Shown: one piece after another, positions 8,947-17,797 of the stretch
How positions within the stretch are numbered: position 1 is the stretch's first letter
Layout of the letters: the number at the start of each line of letters is the position of its first letter
Assembly: GCA_016841875.1 (NCBI GenBank)
Contig: JAENYG010000004.1
Span: 59,279 to 123,278 of the forward strand
Source of the DNA: Syntrophomonas sp.
GTDB lineage: Bacteria; Bacillota; Syntrophomonadia; Syntrophomonadales; Syntrophomonadaceae
Direction of reading: 5' to 3'
Length of the DNA stretch: 64,000 nucleotides
Position numbers and translations under genes: made by a program
The notes under the pieces: model-generated
Databases searched by the model: none
Told to the model about the DNA's origin: nothing
Seen by the model: only the letters and a program-made list of their open reading frames with translations

Positions 8947-9966
8947 TTAATATAGGTTCTCTTTAACGACTATTTCGGCAATCTGAATGGCATTAGTTGC
9001 GGCACCTTTTCTGATCTGGTCAGCGGCCACCCAGATTACAATACCATTGTCGCCCAGTGAAATGTCTCTTCGTATTCTACCTACAAAGACCTGGTCTTTA
9101 TTGGATGAATATAAGGGCATGGGGTAGATCTTGGAGTCCGGATCGTCCTGGACTATTATCCCCGGTGCCCTGCTCAATATGCTTTTTACTTCATCTATGC
9201 TGAGAGGTATTTCTGTTTCCAAATTAATGGATTCCGAATGGCTCCTGTAAACCGGTACTCTTACTGCCGTCGCGGCTATTTTAAGGTCTGGTTCATGCAT
9301 GATCTTCCTGGTCTCCCAGACCATTTTCATTTCTTCTCTGGTATAACCTTGATCCACGAATTCATCTATATGGGGAATAAGATTAAAAGCTATCGGATAC
9401 TGAAACACTTCCATTTTGGGTTCAGTCCCCTGCATAGCCGCTAATATATGTTGATCCAGCTCATCCAGACCTGCTTTGCCAGCACCTGATACCGCCTGGT
9501 ACGTGGAAACTATAACTCTTTTCAGTCGTGCTGCTTGATGGATCGGATTAATAGCAACCGCCATTATAATGGTAGAACAATTTGGATTGGCTATGATTCC
9601 CTGATGTAGTTTAATATCCGCCGCATTTACCTCAGGAACCACCAGCGGCACATCTTTATCCAGCCTGAATGCGTAACTGTTGTCAATCACTACACAGTTA
9701 TTTTTAACTGCTTCCGGTGCCAGTAATTTGCTGATATCAGTTCCTACTGCGAATAAGGCCATATCTGCCCTTTTAAATGCTTCCGGGCTGGCTCCCTCTA
9801 CCGTGTATTGCTCACCTTTAAAAGAAACCTTCGTTCCTGCCTCACGCGGATCAGCTAGACATATCAGCTCTTTTACTGGGAAATCTCTTTCTTCGAGTAT
9901 CTTCAACATTTCCTGGCCCACCGCGCCAGTTGATCCTACTACTGCTAATCTTACTTCTGCTGCCAC
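8947..9966 (-). CDS. asd: Aspartate-semialdehyde dehydrogenase
   Basis: NADPH-dependent reduction of aspartyl phosphate. LAVVGSTGAVGQEMLKIL is the nucleotide-binding loop, IANPNCSTIIM holds the catalytic Cys, and PHIDEFVDQGYTREEMKM is typical. The frame is open to 9984, but AGGAGG lies 8 bases before a GTG at 9966 giving MAAEVRLAVVG, which I take as the start (339 residues). Confidence 0.93.
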   Translation of the reverse strand: MAAEVRLAVVGSTGAVGQEMLKILEERDFPVKELICLADPREAGTKVSFKGEQYTVEGASPEAFKRADMALFAVGTDISKLLAPEAVKNNCVVIDNSYAFRLDKDVPLVVPEVNAADIKLHQGIIANPNCSTIIMAVAINPIHQAARLKRVIVSTYQAVSGAGKAGLDELDQHILAAMQGTEPKMEVFQYPIAFNLIPHIDEFVDQGYTREEMKMVWETRKIMHEPDLKIAATAVRVPVYRSHSESINLETEIPLSIDEVKSILSRAPGIIVQDDPDSKIYPMPLYSSNKDQVFVGRIRRDISLGDNGIVIWVAADQIRKGAATNAIQIAEIVVKENLY

Positions 9967-10014
9967 TTCGATTACCTCCTGCAAAAACTCTATGGATTAT
10001 TGTAACATAATATT

Positions 10015-10638
10015 TTACCTGGTCTCAACAAACTCGGCCGGCCCAAGGAGCACGGGCTGAATTTGTTTCCCTTGCAAGGCAAGAACTATGGTATCAGTAA
10101 GATAATCCATGGCAGCAATAACTGAATTGGCCTTGGTGAATGGACTATCCTGCCGAAAAGGCACGAAATAGATATTTTTCATATTAAGCAGCAATCCAAT
10201 ATTTTTCGCATTAATACTCAATGCATCATTGGTTGATATCCCAATGACTACCGGTCGCAGGTTTCGCAAATGGGCTTTAATAGCCATTAATGCGGGTGTA
10301 TCTACAATTCCATTGGCAAGCTTGGCTATGGTATTTCCTGTAGCTGGTATTACCACTACTATGTCTAACAGCTGCCCAGGGCCAATCGGTTCGGCTCCAA
10401 CAATAGTATTGATAATCGCTTTGTCAGTTATCTCTTTCATCTTCTCTTTCAGATCATCCACATTATAAAATCGGTTATCAATTTGATCTACTGTGTATGA
10501 AAATACAGGAAATATTTCGGCTCCCTGTTCCTTCAAACTTCTAATCTGGGGTAGTACCTCGGGGATCGTACAGTGCGAACCAGTTAGGACCACCCCGATC
10601 CGGACCCCTGTTAACCGGTCTCTTTGCGCTTCTAGCAC
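10015..10638 (-). CDS. dpaB: Dipicolinate synthase subunit B
   Basis: Flavoprotein-like subunit (SpoVFB) of dipicolinate synthase, which makes the spore-core chelator DPA in the mother cell. IGVVLTGSHCTIPEV opens the Rossmann-like domain and VVVIPATGNTIAKLANGI follows. The frame is open to 10695, overlapping dpaA, but GGGAGGTG lies 6 bases before a GTG at 10638, which gives 207 residues, the family's usual length, and places the start 22 bases after dpaA. Confidence 0.9.
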   Translation of the reverse strand: MLEAQRDRLTGVRIGVVLTGSHCTIPEVLPQIRSLKEQGAEIFPVFSYTVDQIDNRFYNVDDLKEKMKEITDKAIINTIVGAEPIGPGQLLDIVVVIPATGNTIAKLANGIVDTPALMAIKAHLRNLRPVVIGISTNDALSINAKNIGLLLNMKNIYFVPFRQDSPFTKANSVIAAMDYLTDTIVLALQGKQIQPVLLGPAEFVETR

Positions 10639-10660
10639 TTTTTGCACCTCCCTATCAACT

Positions 10661-11569
10661 TTAATATAGGTCTTGATCAATTCTACTAAGCTCATTAATG
10701 ATTAGAATTGGGATAACTTCCGCCAGTATCTTCCCGGAAGATATCGGGGCCACTTTTCCTGGTAGGCCCGGTGCTAATATGGCTTTGATACCAAAAATAT
10801 TGGCTGCTTCAAAATCGGTACCCCCGGGTTGACTGGCAAGGTCTATTACCACCGTCTCCTGCCTGGCATGTTTTAATACTTCTCTGCTTAGTACCATGCT
10901 GGGCACAGTATTAAATACAATATCCATATAATTCATAATCTGGTTTAGATCACTATATTCAGCTTTCCTGCACCCCATCTCATAGGCCCTAGCTAATTGT
11001 CCTCGATTACGGGCGACGATAGTGACCTCTGATCCCATAGCTTTTAGCAATCGAGCGAGAGTGATACCTACTCTGCCGAATCCTATGATGCAGGTTTGAC
11101 TTCCGTGAATAGTAATCCTGGTTTCTTCCATGGCAATCTGAAGCGCCCCTTCGGCCGATGGAATCGAATTCAAAATAGCCAGCTCATCCATCTCACCAAT
11201 TTCCAGCAATGTAAAATTGTACATCCCGGCCCAATCCTTAAGAAATTGCCGGGCTGAGCCAATGATAACCAGGGCATTATCTGCCAGGCTTGATATTGCT
11301 TCTTGAGTCAGCTCCAAAACGTTATCAGCATATATAGCCCTGACGATTCGCTGTTCATTAGTGCCTGGCAGGGGCATAATGACTACTTCTGCACCTTTAC
11401 ATGCTTCCATCACCGTGTTCACCACAAAAGCTCCATGGCCTACCATTTCCTGGGGAAAACCTGCGACTGCAACTGTTGCACCCATTTTTACGAGCTCAGC
11501 AGTCAGAATCAACTCTCTATCATCCCCACCAATAATGGCAATTTTTATGCCAGAAAGCACCGAGCTCAA
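10661..11569 (-). CDS. dpaA: Dipicolinate synthase subunit A
   Basis: 302-residue SpoVFA subunit that oxidises dihydrodipicolinate. N-terminal IKIAIIGGDDRELIL and a second Rossmann segment CIIGFGRVGITLARLLKAMG at about residue 156 are characteristic. The TTG start at 11569 is preceded by AAGGAGG at 7 bases. Its presence is the clearest sign that this organism makes endospores. Expression is presumably sporulation-specific, though I could not identify a sigma-K promoter with confidence. Confidence 0.93.
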   Translation of the reverse strand: MSSVLSGIKIAIIGGDDRELILTAELVKMGATVAVAGFPQEMVGHGAFVVNTVMEACKGAEVVIMPLPGTNEQRIVRAIYADNVLELTQEAISSLADNALVIIGSARQFLKDWAGMYNFTLLEIGEMDELAILNSIPSAEGALQIAMEETRITIHGSQTCIIGFGRVGITLARLLKAMGSEVTIVARNRGQLARAYEMGCRKAEYSDLNQIMNYMDIVFNTVPSMVLSREVLKHARQETVVIDLASQPGGTDFEAANIFGIKAILAPGLPGKVAPISSGKILAEVIPILIINELSRIDQDLY

Positions 11570-11681
11570 TGCTTTTCCTCCTTCAGGCTATCAATTTGTA
11601 ATTTATCTACAAAATTAATAGCATTATATGTATTCTTCCTAGATGTGGTGCCTGTCTGAACACATTTCCAGCGGAAAATGA

Positions 11682-11758
11682 GCGGTGCCAGGCACTAACT
11701 TACTAACTTATGCTTTAAAGATTTGGACATAAGTTAGTAAGTTAGTGCCTGGCACCGC
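11682..11758. repeat. Perfect 31-bp inverted repeat (REP-like palindrome)
   Basis: Arms 11682-11712 and 11728-11758 are perfect reverse complements around a 15-base loop. They contain the core GGTGCCAGGCAC. The whole element lies in the 359-base gap between dapB and dpaA and encodes nothing. It resembles the intergenic palindromes of genomes with REP-type Y1 transposases. Confidence 0.9.
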
Positions 11759-11864
11759 GCCTATGTAGGGCGTAAATCCTTGATGGAACCAGCCCTTGGA
11801 GTAGGAAGATGTGGAAAATGGCATTGGGGTGGAGATAAACTGTGCTATTGCCTTACATAGCACA

Positions 11865-11898
11865 GAAAAAGAGCAGTTCCATTTCGCGGAAACTGCTC
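11865..11898 (-). terminator. Rho-independent terminator after dapB
   Basis: Stem GAGCAGTTTCC/GGAACTGCTC followed by TTTTTC on the minus strand, 30 bases after the dapB stop. It indicates that dapB is transcribed apart from the dpaA operon. Confidence 0.8.
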
Positions 11899-11928
11899 CA
11901 TCTAAATATTTATTGAACATTAGGAGAA

Positions 11929-12729
11929 TTACATCAGGTTATCCATACCGTATACCAGACCTTGTATCTGCGGCATCTTCTTTATAACCATTATTACCCC
12001 GGGCATAAATCCTACCCGGTCAATAGAATCATGCCTTATCTTAAGACTTTGTCCAACCCCCCCAAAAATTACTTCCTGATGGGCAATGAACCCTGGCAGT
12101 CTAACACTGTGTATTCTAACCTGTTCCATATCTCCACCTCGGCTTCCTGGAATTTTCTCAAATTCCCGGATGCTTTTGGGTGGACGTGATACTCGAGTTT
12201 GATTTATCATCTCTGCAGTCTTAATCGCTGTACCCGATGGAGCATCCATCTTCTGGTCATGGTGCAGTTCAATAATTTCAACATCAGGAAAATAAACTGC
12301 CGCTTCACGCGCAAATTTCATCATTAAAACTGCTCCAATAGCAAAGTTGGGTATTACTGCAGCACCGGTTTGGTTTTCCCGGGCAATTCTATCCAATTGC
12401 TTCAATTCTATTTCATTAAGCCCGGTAGTTCCTATCACACATGCAACACCCTTCTGCAGGGTTATTCTAGCATTATTAAATACTGCCTGGGGATTGGTAA
12501 AATCGACCATTACATCTGGTTTTTCCCTTTCTAATATTTTCTCTAAATCCTTTTCTAAGTTAATGTCAACTCCTGCCAGACCAGTAAGCTCGGATACACT
12601 TTCGCCATTGGATTTTACGTCTACCGCGCCTATCAATATCAGTTCGTTGTCTTCTTCCACCGCTTTAAGGGTTTCTCTGCCCATTTTCCCCAGGGCACCG
12701 GTTACAATTACTTTTAGTTTTTTGGTCAT
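11929..12729 (-). CDS. dapB: 4-hydroxy-tetrahydrodipicolinate reductase
   Basis: Reduces the DapA product with NAD(P)H. KVIVTGALGKMGRETLKAVE is the nucleotide-binding N-terminus, ELHHDQKMDAPSGTAIKTAE is the substrate-binding signature, and the C-terminus is complete. The frame is open to 12789, but GGAGGT before ATG 12729 sets the start (266 residues). It ends in its own terminator. Confidence 0.94.
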   Translation of the reverse strand: MTKKLKVIVTGALGKMGRETLKAVEEDNELILIGAVDVKSNGESVSELTGLAGVDINLEKDLEKILEREKPDVMVDFTNPQAVFNNARITLQKGVACVIGTTGLNEIELKQLDRIARENQTGAAVIPNFAIGAVLMMKFAREAAVYFPDVEIIELHHDQKMDAPSGTAIKTAEMINQTRVSRPPKSIREFEKIPGSRGGDMEQVRIHSVRLPGFIAHQEVIFGGVGQSLKIRHDSIDRVGFMPGVIMVIKKMPQIQGLVYGMDNLM

Positions 12730-12848
12730 ATATGTTACCTCCATCATCCTGTTAGAAAATAGTTTTATATATTTTGTGAGTAGAGTCAAGATTTGATATA
12801 ATCAAACAAGATAATTGTAATAAATACATTATAAAGGAGATTGAGTAT

Positions 12849-13283
12849 ATGGAAATGATTTTTAATAAAGCCTTGGTTCCGATCGATGATTCAGAACAAT
12901 CTCTGCGCGCCGTATATAAAGCTACCGAATTGGCAGCTGTCGGGGTAATAAAGAATCTGGTTTTGCTCAACGTATACGATAGTTCCAAGGTAGACATTAC
13001 TAAACTTCACAATCAGGATAAACTCGATGAACTGCGGGCTGATTCTCTGGAATTATTGCAAAAATATGAAAGTATAATGACCGAAAAGGGAATTCATCCA
13101 CATTTGAAAAGAGCCGGCGGTGAACCTTCGTCGCTAATTCTGGACGTAGTTGATAACGATGGGACTTATGATATCATTATCATGGGCAGTAGAAAATTGA
13201 ATAAATTCCAGGAACTAGCCCTGGGCAGCGTTTCTGACCGGGTTACCAGACTGGTGGATATCCCGGTACTAATAGTTAAATAG
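12849..13283 (+). CDS. Universal stress protein (UspA family)
   Basis: 144-residue single Usp domain. It starts KALVPIDDSEQSLRAVYKAT and carries the ATP-binding signature IIMGSRKLNKF...LGSVSDRVT at the C-terminal end. AAGGAG lies 9 bases before the ATG. Cytoplasmic nucleotide-binding stress protein; partner unknown. It is transcribed divergently from dapB with 119 bases between the start codons. Confidence 0.9.
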   Translation: MEMIFNKALVPIDDSEQSLRAVYKATELAAVGVIKNLVLLNVYDSSKVDITKLHNQDKLDELRADSLELLQKYESIMTEKGIHPHLKRAGGEPSSLILDVVDNDGTYDIIIMGSRKLNKFQELALGSVSDRVTRLVDIPVLIVK

Positions 13284-13303
13284 GGACAAGTACAAGGGGA
13301 CAA

Positions 13304-13376
13304 GGGACACGGGCACAGGTTCCTTGTCCCACTTCTATAGCTTAACTTTGGGACAAGGAATCTGTCCCCGTGTCCC
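13304..13376. repeat. REP-like inverted pair, GGGACACGGG type
   Basis: Two 27-base arms at 13304-13330 and 13350-13376 are inverted copies with about 25 matching bases, separated by 19 bases. The arms contain TTCCTTGTCCC and GGGACACGGG cores. A partial third copy lies at 16115-16134. The pair sits between the convergent Usp and 13378-13809 genes and may also terminate transcription. Confidence 0.85.
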
Positions 13377-13377
13377 G

Positions 13378-13809
13378 CTATATATGTAATTGCATATAAA
13401 TCCTGCATTGAGCCAGCACGTATTTACTTATCTCCTGAACCATCCTGCGCTCAGTAAAACTTATCGATTCCCGTTCCGATTTGGCTCTTTCCGTGACCTG
13501 CATGTATCTTTTAGTATAACCTATCTCTTGACGTATTTTATCTATCAATTCACCATTACCAAAAGGTTCATACAAGCATCCGAGGTGAGATATTATAAAT
13601 TTTTCCCGATTATTAAGTGCTATTACCGCAGCCTGTTCAAACAGCTCATGTTTATTAAGTTCAAAGCCCAGAAAATTATAGACCAGCTCCAGTTTTTTCT
13701 TCTTATCCTTGCTGATCAATATCTGTTTACTCAATTCTTTCTTAGACTTTTCCAGCCGTACTACCTGTTCAAGAATACCCGTATATATCGCAGCTACTTC
13801 CTGAGACAT
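13378..13809 (-). CDS. Hypothetical protein, helical and charged
   Basis: 143 residues; I do not recognise a family. It is rich in Lys/Glu and probably mostly helical (RLEKSKKELSKQILISKDKK at about residues 19-38), with no signal peptide or membrane segment. GAGGTGA lies just before the ATG at 13809; a GTG six bases earlier is an alternative. It lies divergently from rqcH. Confidence 0.55.
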   Translation of the reverse strand: MSQEVAAIYTGILEQVVRLEKSKKELSKQILISKDKKKKLELVYNFLGFELNKHELFEQAAVIALNNREKFIISHLGCLYEPFGNGELIDKIRQEIGYTKRYMQVTERAKSERESISFTERRMVQEISKYVLAQCRIYMQLHI

Positions 13810-13967
13810 AATCACTCACCTCATTACTATGCCTGGTATTTTTTTCGCTCTCAGTCATACATATTCCTCTAATTGTCAGAATATTTATTATTTTATTGCT
13901 GCTCTATACTTATTTTACGCTATTGTACATAAATGATATACTTGTGCTTGTTAAAGGAGGTTTTATT

Positions 13968-15743
13968 ATGCCTTTTGATGGTATGGCTATTAAAGCTCTG
14001 GTAGAAGAATTGAATTCGAGGCTGCTGGACGCCCGCATTGATAAAATACATCAACCAGAAAAAGACGAGCTCCTATTAACCACCCGGCATCCAAAAATAG
14101 GAACTCATCGCCTGTTAATATCTGCTAATGCACGCTGGTCCCGCATGCACATTACTGAAGCCAGAAAACCAAATCCCGCTATTCCTCCCAGTTTTTGTAT
14201 GCTGTTAAGAAAATACCTGGAAGGAGGCAAAATAAAGAGTATCCGCCAGGTTGATTTTGAACGTATAGTTTATATTGATATAGAAGCTCTGGACGAATTC
14301 CGGGAGTGGAAAAGCAAGATTTTAGTGTGCGAATTTATGGGCCGCCATTCCAACATAATACTTATAAATCCTGAGACCAGAATAATACTAGATGCTATTA
14401 AAAGATACGGCAGTGACCTCAGTTCCTACCGGGAAGTCCTGCCTGGCAAAGAATACATTGACCCTCCCTCTCAGGACAAACTTAACCCGTTAGAGATCGA
14501 TTATGAAGCCCTGGTTCAAAAAATCTGGCAGCAGGATAATAGTAAGACGTTATCTTCGGCCCTCTTCCAGGCCTGTACTGGCATAAGCCCCTTCGCGGCC
14601 AGAGAAATTTGCTTGTCAGCTGGTCTGAATCCGGATGTCGCGGTTGAAGAGTGTGGTGAATATGAATTAACTACGATGTATCGCAGACTCAAAGCATTAT
14701 TAATTGATGTGAGCACTGGCAAAACCCAGCCATCCATACTCTACCTGGAAAACCGGCCTGTGGACTTCTGCCCTTATCTGCCTGCCTCAGGAACCTATAA
14801 AATTTTGGATTCCTTTAATACTGCCTGTGATATCTTCTATACCTCAAAACTCGATTACCTGCGTCTGGAATCTATGAAAACTAACCTTTCTCGAAATATA
14901 AAAGTAATTCTTGATAAAGCTTATAAAAAGCAATTTTTTCAAACTGGAGACCTCAGTAAGGCCGAAGAAAACGAGCAATATCGCATTTGGGGAGAACTTA
15001 TTACAGCATATTCTCATCAATTTAAAAAAGGGGACACTAGTACAATTTTAAATGATTTTTACACTGGTGAACAGGTGAATATTGAATTGGACCCCCGCTA
15101 CACACCGGTGCAGAATGCTCAGAAGTATTTCAAAATCTATAATAAAAGCCGCAAGGCCATTAAACACCTGGAATCTTTAATGGCCAGGAATCAGGGAGAA
15201 ATTGATTACCTGGAATCCGTGCTGATATCTTTGCAGCAGGCAGAAACACCAGCCGCAATAGATGAGATAATCGAAGAATTGGAAAACGAAAAATATGTTA
15301 AAGGACAGCTCAAAAAACGGTCCCGGCAAGCCAGAAGCATCCCCCGCAGGTTTATGTCTTCTGATGGCCTGGAGATACTGGTGGGCCGTAATAATCGCCA
15401 GAATGATCTTTTAACTCTAAAAGTAGCGGAACGCAGCGACCTGTGGCTGCATACTAAGAATATCCCCGGGACTCATGTAATAGTTAAACTCCCCAAGCAT
15501 ATGAAATCTATACATGATGTGCCAGATACAACCCTGGAAGAAGCAGCCTTGCTGGCCGCTCATTATAGTAAAGCAGAACAATCGGAAAAAGTAGAAGTTG
15601 ATTATACATTTAGAACCAATGTGAAAAAACCCGGGGGAGCCAGACCAGGTATGGTAATCTATGAAAACTATTGGACCATACTAGTAAATCCCCAGGGAGA
15701 CCGGATCAAGACACTCCTGGAATCTGAAATTAAAGAGCTATAA
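13968..15743 (+). CDS. rqcH: NFACT-domain ribosome rescue factor RqcH (FbpA-like)
   Basis: 591 residues with NFACT-N at the start (MPFDGMAIKALVEELNSRL), a coiled-coil middle and the NFACT-R domain near residues 460-560 (LWLHTKNIPGTHVI). Bacterial RqcH binds 50S subunits carrying stalled peptidyl-tRNA and adds Ala tails. AAAGGAGG precedes ATG 13968; the longer frame from 13896 has no support. Gram-positive homologues were first described as fibronectin-binding proteins. Confidence 0.92.
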   Translation: MPFDGMAIKALVEELNSRLLDARIDKIHQPEKDELLLTTRHPKIGTHRLLISANARWSRMHITEARKPNPAIPPSFCMLLRKYLEGGKIKSIRQVDFERIVYIDIEALDEFREWKSKILVCEFMGRHSNIILINPETRIILDAIKRYGSDLSSYREVLPGKEYIDPPSQDKLNPLEIDYEALVQKIWQQDNSKTLSSALFQACTGISPFAAREICLSAGLNPDVAVEECGEYELTTMYRRLKALLIDVSTGKTQPSILYLENRPVDFCPYLPASGTYKILDSFNTACDIFYTSKLDYLRLESMKTNLSRNIKVILDKAYKKQFFQTGDLSKAEENEQYRIWGELITAYSHQFKKGDTSTILNDFYTGEQVNIELDPRYTPVQNAQKYFKIYNKSRKAIKHLESLMARNQGEIDYLESVLISLQQAETPAAIDEIIEELENEKYVKGQLKKRSRQARSIPRRFMSSDGLEILVGRNNRQNDLLTLKVAERSDLWLHTKNIPGTHVIVKLPKHMKSIHDVPDTTLEEAALLAAHYSKAEQSEKVEVDYTFRTNVKKPGGARPGMVIYENYWTILVNPQGDRIKTLLESEIKEL

Positions 15744-15873
15744 GCCTCCTGTACGACTATCGAAGCAGTTCGAAAAAAGACCTATTTAATATCAGTCCAG
15801 AAGTTGTACTTTCCCGGACTTTTACTTATGGTCTTTTCATTTTATCAACTGCTGCCACCAGAATTTTATTTGG

Positions 15874-16035
15874 TCAACCAAGCTCCCCTCCTAATCCAAG
15901 GGCTCTTAAACATTTAGGACAAAGCAAACCATAATCCAATTCCCAGGAGCTAGAAAGACATTTAGCGCATATGGGCGTATTGCAAAGAACACAGTGATTA
16001 ATCGTCTCCTCGCCCGGATGATATTTGCATTCCAT
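15874..16035 (-). CDS. Small B-box-type zinc-finger protein
   Basis: A 53-residue gene starting at ATG 16035 with GGAGG 8 bases upstream. It begins MECKYHPGEETINHCVLCNT, then PICAKCLSSSWELDYGLLCP and KCLRALGLGG. The spacing Cys-x2-His, Cys-x2-Cys, Cys-x2-Cys, Cys-x2-Cys fits two zinc sites of the B-box kind found at the N-terminus of many bacterial membrane proteins. Here it is free-standing. Role unknown; perhaps a protein-interaction module. Confidence 0.75.
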   Translation of the reverse strand: MECKYHPGEETINHCVLCNTPICAKCLSSSWELDYGLLCPKCLRALGLGGELG

Positions 16036-16089
16036 CAATTATTCCTCCTCATCTTTAGAAAATAGGAATAAGGAGACCAGTTCCTTTTC

Positions 16090-16134
16090 CTGTTGAAATA
16101 TTTTGTGGGACCAGGAACCTGTCCCGTGTCCTAC
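16090..16134. repeat. Partial REP-like element
   Basis: GGAACCTGTCCCGTGTCC matches the arm of the element at 13304-13376 in reverse orientation, with one base missing. It belongs to the same dispersed family. Confidence 0.6.
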
Positions 16135-16576
16135 ATTAAAAAAGTGGAAAAGCCACTTGGGACAAAATCAGTTATTACAGGGAGTCTATCTGATTTGGTG
16201 ACTTATCCACTTCTTTATCAATATAATATTGAGCAATAAGATTAATATATAAAAAATATTACGATTGGTTAATTATACCACTTGCCTATCATTAATATTA
16301 TGGTAAATAGTAAAAATATTACAAGGATTGCAACTCATCTGTTCCCACCAAGCCTCGCTTTCCTTTCGCACCATGGATAATTTTACCATATATATCCTTG
16401 CTGAGAAAGCTGGCCTTTAAACTATTCTTATTACTCATACTGTACTAAATCTTTAGGTTAATGCCGCACTATTTTAGACTTATATAAAGTATTGAAGTTT
16501 GGGAGGTAAAGGCTATGACTTAAATCGCGGATCCTGGGCAAGCGCGTAGTTGGCGGCAAGATGCCAGGCCGATGGC

Positions 16577-16627
16577 AAAAGTCCTTACAGTATCACCCCG
16601 TATGGGGTGATATTGTAAGGACTTTTT
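16577..16627 (+). terminator. Strong long hairpin with T-run
   Basis: A stem of over 20 base pairs (AAGTCCTTACA.TATCACCCC paired with GGGGTGATA.TGTAAGGACTT, loop GTAT) is followed by TTTTT. No plus-strand gene precedes it, but 16500-16576 looks structured (TGCCA/TGGCA hairpin in a GC-rich stretch), so it may end a small RNA. The rest of the 15744-16867 gap holds the zinc-finger gene, an AT-rich stretch (16200-16350) and several GGGGTGA/TCACCCC hairpins at 16780-16866. Confidence 0.75.
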
Positions 16628-16867
16628 GAAATAACGCAGATATTCGTTTCCTAATTATTCGTGAGCCTTGCAAAACCTAAATTGCACCTATAGTGGTACC
16701 GCAATGAAATGAAGGTACATCATTTGCCCCGGGGTTGTGCTGTAAGTGCACCCTTATTGGTGTTAGCGCTTAGCGATAACACATCAGTTGCCCCGGCACG
16801 GGGTGATCCCCGGAGGGGGCTTTTATCATAGGTCTGATCCGGGGTGAGTAATATCACCCCGGGTAAT

Positions 16868-17170
16868 TCAATCCAGTATTTCTACACTGCCATCTTCATT
16901 TTGTCGCACCTTGCTGTCTGCCTCCAGAATATATATCTTCTGGTTGGGTCGGTCTATTAGTACATCCCGGTTTACCAGGGTGGCTACTTCCTCATTCGTC
17001 ACCAGGGAACGTATCTGCACCCCATTATCGTACATTTGTATGGTAAGTTCTCCATTCGCCTTTTTTATGGTCTCTTTATTATGTCTCTGGTAAGGCTTAA
17101 GGAAGATATATTCATATCCTCCTTCGGCGAATTCAATCTCCTTACCATTAAGGAATACTTTCAATATCAT
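16868..17170 (-). CDS. Hypothetical protein following pyrE
   Basis: About 100 residues, not assigned to a family. It is predicted to be beta-rich and soluble, with GELTIQMYDNGVQIRSLVTN in the middle and an acidic C-terminus. The start is uncertain: ATG 17170 sits very close to GAAAGGGG, and a TTG six bases later (17164) has better spacing. It lies 48 bases after pyrE on the same strand, so it may be the last gene of the pyr transcript; a GGGGTGA/TCACCCC hairpin follows it at 16836-16866. Confidence 0.6.
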   Translation of the reverse strand: MILKVFLNGKEIEFAEGGYEYIFLKPYQRHNKETIKKANGELTIQMYDNGVQIRSLVTNEEVATLVNRDVLIDRPNQKIYILEADSKVRQNEDGSVEILD

Positions 17171-17218
17171 TACCCCTTTCAAAGCCAACAGGATAACCGT
17201 CTCCTCGTTCTTCTCTGT

Positions 17219-17794
17219 TTAGCTGCGGCTGCCTGGTTTGTAAGCTTCGGTTTTGCCTTCCTGGCACAGGGGACATTCTGCTTGTTCCCAGGACTGGATA
17301 TCCATAGCGAGAACTGCTTCCTGTTTAACTCCAAAGGTCACGCTGCCATTGCTCCGGTCTACTAGTACTGCTACCCCAGCTACCTCACCGCCGGCCTCTT
17401 TAACCGCATCAATAACTTCTCTTACTGAACCGCCAGTAGTCACCACATCTTCTACTACCAGCACTTTCTGGCCCGGATTTATGGTAAAACCCCGTCTGAT
17501 TTCCATCTGGCCATCTTTTCTTTCTGCAAATATCCCGGGCACACCAAGCTGACGTGCTACTTCGTAAGATACTATGATTCCGCCCATGGCAGGTCCTACT
17601 ACCAGTTCGATTCCATCATTTTCAAATTTGTCAGCAATGTGTTTAGCCAGCTGTTCTGTATAGGCCGGGTACTGCAGCACCTGGGCACACTGCATATATT
17701 GATTACTGTGCCGACCGGAAGTCAACAAAAAATGTCCTTCCATCAAGGCCCCGGAATCACTAAAAATTGTTAATGCTTCTTGCCTGCTCAACAT
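17219..17794 (-). CDS. pyrE: Orotate phosphoribosyltransferase
   Basis: 191 residues. Transfers phosphoribose from PRPP to orotate. The PRPP loop VLVVEDVVTTGGSVREVIDA and the substrate segment LLTSGRHSNQYMQC are clear. GGAGG precedes ATG 17794, which is 3 bases after the pyrF stop. Last enzyme gene of the pyr operon. Confidence 0.95.
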   Translation of the reverse strand: MLSRQEALTIFSDSGALMEGHFLLTSGRHSNQYMQCAQVLQYPAYTEQLAKHIADKFENDGIELVVGPAMGGIIVSYEVARQLGVPGIFAERKDGQMEIRRGFTINPGQKVLVVEDVVTTGGSVREVIDAVKEAGGEVAGVAVLVDRSNGSVTFGVKQEAVLAMDIQSWEQAECPLCQEGKTEAYKPGSRS

Positions 17795-17797
17795 GGT

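Noticed and set aside
11708..11920. 70-codon frame in the dapB-dpaA gap
   Set aside because: It runs through the dapB terminator and one arm of the palindrome, has no ribosome site and no protein-like composition.
16496..16580. Cyclic-di-GMP or other known riboswitch
   Set aside because: I compared by eye with the conserved words of the GEMM, glycine, SAM, TPP, fluoride and guanidine classes and found no adequate match.
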